A stretch of DNA of 23,591 nt from positions 1 through 23,591 of IMG/VR virus record IMGVR_UViG_3300025110_000131; one strand, given 5' to 3'. Position 1 is the first letter of the stretch. Each line of letters begins with the position of its first letter. The notes under the pieces were generated by a model that saw only the letters and a list, made by a program, of their open reading frames with translations, was not told where the DNA came from and ran no database searches. This stretch comes from a virus. Shown one piece after another: positions 20,788 through 23,591 of the stretch. The position numbers were made by a program, and so were the translations under genes.

Positions 20788-20816
20788 AAAATACGAGGTT
20801 TAGTACAATCTGTCAA
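20788..20816 (-). promoter_or_regulatory. sigma70-type promoter candidate between portal and lysis block
   Basis: On the minus strand a perfect -35 hexamer TTGACA is followed after exactly 17 bases by TATTTT (four of six matches to TATAAT). It lies in the short gap after the portal stop and before the next gene. A start about 7 bases downstream would place the 5' end near 20781, right at the AGGAG ribosome site of the next gene, so the leader would be very short. It could provide separate transcription of the downstream lysis and head genes. Only sequence match supports it. Confidence 0.4.
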
Positions 20817-20824
20817 ACAGACCT

Positions 20825-23278
20825 TTATTGTGGGGACCCTCGCTGTTTAAGTATCTCACGTTGCATTGCAGCATCAATACGAGCCGAAGTCTGCTGCTCT
20901 TGAGAAGCCAAACGTTCCTTGAACTGTTGACCGCGCATTTGCTGGCCACGGGCGTCAAGCTCAACCTTGGCTTGGTCAATCTGGTTGTCTGCCTGATCCG
21001 CTGCTGCCTTCTGCTTCATCTCAGCCTCTTTAAGCTGAACAAGTGGGTCAGGAGCGCCTGCACCCGTCATCTCGCCAGAAAGTTGTTTGACCTGTTGCAA
21101 CCCTTCAGCAATAAAGTTAGCCGTTAGCTGCTCAATTTGTAACATTTGTTCGTCATCGGCAGGCTGGCCACCTTGCTGCTGAACTTGTTGTAAATATGCA
21201 ACTGCGGCTTGCTCTCTCGCAGCCTGTTGTACGTGTTCCATGACATGCTTTTGTATAGAAATAGCCACTGGGGGCATCGTGCCAACAATAGGACTTGTGC
21301 CAAAAACCAAATGTGCCTGAATGTGCGCTTGGTGGTTCTGACCCTCAAACGCCCGAAGTGGCAACATATCCAAAGCATTAATGTTCTCTTGCGCTGGATC
21401 AAGCGGTTCAGGCTCTTCTGTAGGTATAGACTTCATCAAACGGTCTACATCAACAACGCCAATCGCTTCATACATGTCCCGAAAAGCTTCGTGCATGTTG
21501 TGAATCTCTGGTGCCTGACTTGCAAGTTGTAGCTTAGTCTGAGCTAACGTAATGCGCTGGGCCTGACTGAAAGCGTTTGGATTGCTAACAGGTACAACGT
21601 CAATGCGGTCATCAAAGTCCGACGCCATGATAGTCTCGTCGCCGCCCGCTACAGAATACGGATATTCCTGCGGTAAACTCTCCGACATAACACGCGCAAG
21701 TATCTTAAACTCCAACCGCATCGCATAGTGTAAACGCTTATGGACCGCGCTCATTACACGAGACCCCTGCTCCATAATCGCCATAGTAGTTCCGACGGGC
21801 GCGTTCTGATTACCCTGACCAACCTTTAAATCTGTAATGGTCGCGAACCGTTGACCCGCCTCAACAACAAAACCAAGCAGTTGAAACAACGTCTGATCTG
21901 GACCCTTGAAAGGCAGCGGCATGAGACTATCTCGGATAGCCCCGCCCGGTGCGTCCACATCTCTGAACTCTCCGGGCTGTAACGGTTCATCGTCGTCTCT
22001 GATCCGTAGTCCGCGGGCCTTGAAGCCCGCTGGGAGGTTGGACAACGTACCCGCGTCAATCAACTGTCGCAATGCCGCCGTGGCGGTTCTCGACAAACCG
22101 CCAATCGTGTGGATGAGCCCCAAGCCATAAAAACCAAAACCCGGTAAAAACTTGTAATGTGTAAAATACTGGATTTTTTTCTTCTTAGGGTCGTCCTGTT
22201 TGTAGTTCCTACGGATACTTAAAACTTGTCCATTATCCATAGAAAGCGTCACTATGTACGGTATCTTAATGCCTGTTGTTTCGCCGTCGTCATCAACTTC
22301 TTCATAACCTTCTAAATCCAAATCAACGTGACACTCTAAAATAGTGCAGTCATAATCAATCTGAGTAGGTTCAACCCCTTCAATACGGTTTAATTCTCCA
22401 TCAACGCCAGTAATTTCGCGCTGGGCTGGAATAACATCCACGTCTAAATATGTCCCCATAACCTGACGTTTACGCAAATCATTCAAAGACATGCGTACAA
22501 CCTGAGTAACATTGGGGCACGTGTCGAGGTCCACGGTCTCATACGGAACAACCAAGTTCTCCGCAGGAACAAACTTAGACACCGCACGGTCTAACGTCTC
22601 GTCAAAATAAGTTTTCTTAAAAGTAGAACCCGCCAGCGGTAAATAAAACAACATCTGGTCCATGTCAGGAGTGTAATCCTCCATAACATCTGTAATGTAA
22701 TAATTCATAAACTGTCGAACACGCTGGCCCTGCTCAACCTTCTTGCGCGTTTCTTTGCCCATCACAACTGTGCGGACGGGACCCGAAGACGGTAAAAGCT
22801 CGTTAAAAGCTTGAGCCTGAAACTGAGTAGCAGCCTCGGCTAAAAGAGGGTGCGTAACCCCTGTTGATCCTCGAAACGGCTGTGTGCGCTCCTCATAGTT
22901 AAATCCAAGAAGCTCCAAACCATTAGCATACGCATCTTCCCAATCTTGACGGCCCGACTTGTTTGCGTCGTACTCAGCAAGCATCTCACTCGAAATTCTT
23001 GACAACTCCCGGTCAGGCATCTCTTCAGCAAGGTTTGCATCAAAATCTTCCCCCTCGCCGCGCTGGTCCGCAGGATCAAAATCAATCTCAACACCGCCAT
23101 CCTCCGTCGGTGTTATTCCAATCTCACCAACATCATCCGCTTCAATCATAGCCATAACATTGTTTTGAGAGTCCGGTAACTCAATTTCTATCTCAGCAGC
23201 TAGGTCGGCCTCATCAAGTTGAGAAGGGACCCCAGTGTCAATTAAACTGCTTGCGTATCCATTTTTTTCTTCAGCCAT
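20825..23278 (-). CDS. portal protein (P22-like)
   Basis: Portal proteins form the dodecameric ring at one capsid vertex through which DNA is pumped in and out, and to which scaffold, terminase and tail bind. The 817-residue product fits the large P22-type portals of podoviruses. After an acidic N-terminal region (about residues 1-100) comes a segment with QDWEDAYANGLELLGFNYEE, then TQPFRGSTGVTHPLLAEAATQF and a mixed alpha/beta core to about residue 600. A Gln/Ala-rich coiled-coil C-terminus (about 680-817) resembles the helical barrel or tail of P22-like portals. The start ATG follows AGGAG (GTATAGGAGAGTTGAATG), so it is secure. A promoter-like sequence overlaps the intergenic gap after its stop. 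Family call from recalled sequence pattern. Confidence 0.88.
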   Translation of the reverse strand: MAEEKNGYASSLIDTGVPSQLDEADLAAEIEIELPDSQNNVMAMIEADDVGEIGITPTEDGGVEIDFDPADQRGEGEDFDANLAEEMPDRELSRISSEMLAEYDANKSGRQDWEDAYANGLELLGFNYEERTQPFRGSTGVTHPLLAEAATQFQAQAFNELLPSSGPVRTVVMGKETRKKVEQGQRVRQFMNYYITDVMEDYTPDMDQMLFYLPLAGSTFKKTYFDETLDRAVSKFVPAENLVVPYETVDLDTCPNVTQVVRMSLNDLRKRQVMGTYLDVDVIPAQREITGVDGELNRIEGVEPTQIDYDCTILECHVDLDLEGYEEVDDDGETTGIKIPYIVTLSMDNGQVLSIRRNYKQDDPKKKKIQYFTHYKFLPGFGFYGLGLIHTIGGLSRTATAALRQLIDAGTLSNLPAGFKARGLRIRDDDEPLQPGEFRDVDAPGGAIRDSLMPLPFKGPDQTLFQLLGFVVEAGQRFATITDLKVGQGNQNAPVGTTMAIMEQGSRVMSAVHKRLHYAMRLEFKILARVMSESLPQEYPYSVAGGDETIMASDFDDRIDVVPVSNPNAFSQAQRITLAQTKLQLASQAPEIHNMHEAFRDMYEAIGVVDVDRLMKSIPTEEPEPLDPAQENINALDMLPLRAFEGQNHQAHIQAHLVFGTSPIVGTMPPVAISIQKHVMEHVQQAAREQAAVAYLQQVQQQGGQPADDEQMLQIEQLTANFIAEGLQQVKQLSGEMTGAGAPDPLVQLKEAEMKQKAAADQADNQIDQAKVELDARGQQMRGQQFKERLASQEQQTSARIDAAMQREILKQRGSPQ

Positions 23279-23296
23279 TCAACTCTCCTATACGAA

Positions 23297-23591
23297 TTAG
23301 TAGTTCCGGTATCTCCGCGGGGAGAAACCAAGAACCTTACGTGTCGTATCAAAAAAACCCTTTTCATTACGAGGGAAATAAACATCCATTGGCCCCTCTT
23401 CGGGCGATTTAAAGTTCCGCGGGGCGCGGGGCTGGTCCGGTGCAGGAGTAAACTGCTCTTCCGGGGTGCGACCCAAGATAACTTCTAATTGGTTAAATAT
23501 CTCTTGATTAACTGTTTCTGCAAGCTCCTCCGCGGAAGCAGTGTAACCAGCCTTTAAAAATATCTGACGACCAGCAGCATTGTTCCGCTGA
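23297..23591 (-). CDS. unrecognised protein, C-terminal part only (5' end cut by window edge)
   Basis: An open frame runs in from the right edge and ends in TAA 18 bases before the portal start. About 97 codons are visible. The residues include RQIFLKAGYTASAEELAETV near the cut, a Pro-rich stretch, and a basic tail ending in SPRRYRNY. No in-frame early ATG is present, so the true start lies outside the window. The composition (charged, no membrane segment, no Cys cluster) gives no clear family. Its place just upstream of the portal suggests a gene of the packaging/portal block, but I do not recognise it and assign no function. The end fits the tight spacing seen across the window. Confidence 0.7.
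   Translation of the reverse strand, partial: QRNNAAGRQIFLKAGYTASAEELAETVNQEIFNQLEVILGRTPEEQFTPAPDQPRAPRNFKSPEEGPMDVYFPRNEKGFFDTTRKVLGFSPRRYRNY

Noticed and set aside
20505-20816. A 103-residue version of the post-portal gene starting at TTG.
   Set aside because: The ATG at 20768 has a perfect AGGAG; the TTG overlaps the promoter-like -35.
20809-20821. Small hairpin TCTGT-CAA-ACAGA after the portal stop.
   Set aside because: Five pairs only and no U-run; it overlaps the promoter-like -35 and is not a terminator.

Overview
The window reads as the virion-structure and lysis half of a tailed phage (Caudoviricetes), probably a short-tailed podovirus-like phage of a marine Gram-negative bacterium. 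The supporting evidence is a P22-type portal, P22/SU10-like connector and nozzle candidates, and many small proteins of the kind that recur in uncultured marine virus contigs. That last point is recall of family patterns, not a search. Every convincing gene lies on the minus strand, so transcription runs from high to low coordinates. Genes are packed tightly, with many ATGA, TAATG or GTGA start/stop overlaps. No terminase, replication, integrase, tRNA or CRISPR feature is visible. The first and last genes are cut by the window edges.

Region by region in transcription order: (1) 23591-20825 holds the C-terminal end of an unrecognised protein and the 817-residue portal. (2) 20816-17613 starts with a good sigma70-like promoter sequence after the portal. 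It continues with two small basic proteins, then a run of small membrane proteins: a C-terminally anchored protein, an EF-hand membrane protein, a GTA-type 3TM holin candidate, a 33-residue peptide, a second holin-like protein and a Gly-rich two-helix protein. It ends with an M15-type zinc peptidase that is the likely endolysin. Five tiny genes in the window, four of them in this block, are recoverable only from their overlaps. (3) 17612-17509 is a noncoding gap with two nested perfect inverted repeats. (4) 17508-13900 is the head-assembly block: a small conserved protein, a GroES-like co-chaperonin, scaffold, a head-associated protein, a second head protein and the major capsid protein, closed by a strong terminator with a UUCG loop. 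(5) 13770-12770 holds two virion proteins separated by a second terminator. (6) 12748-11354 is a cluster of small, extremely Lys/Arg-rich proteins plus a coiled-coil/one-helix protein. (7) 11350-1 is the tail block: connector and adaptor candidates, a 22-residue-repeat protein, a 1223-residue fibre with 72-residue repeats and an S74 intramolecular chaperone domain, a 2OG-Fe(II) oxygenase, small conserved proteins, a tail nozzle/stabilisation candidate, a zinc-ribbon protein and the start of another virion protein.

The genes fit one late programme: build the procapsid (portal, co-chaperonin, scaffold, capsid), close it with connector proteins, attach a short tail and repeat-rich fibres, and lyse the cell. 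Points that stand out are a lysis cassette set between portal and scaffold, a chaperonin cofactor gene directly ahead of the capsid genes, an oxygenase gene next to the fibre, the basic-protein cluster, and the structured gap at about 17515-17598.
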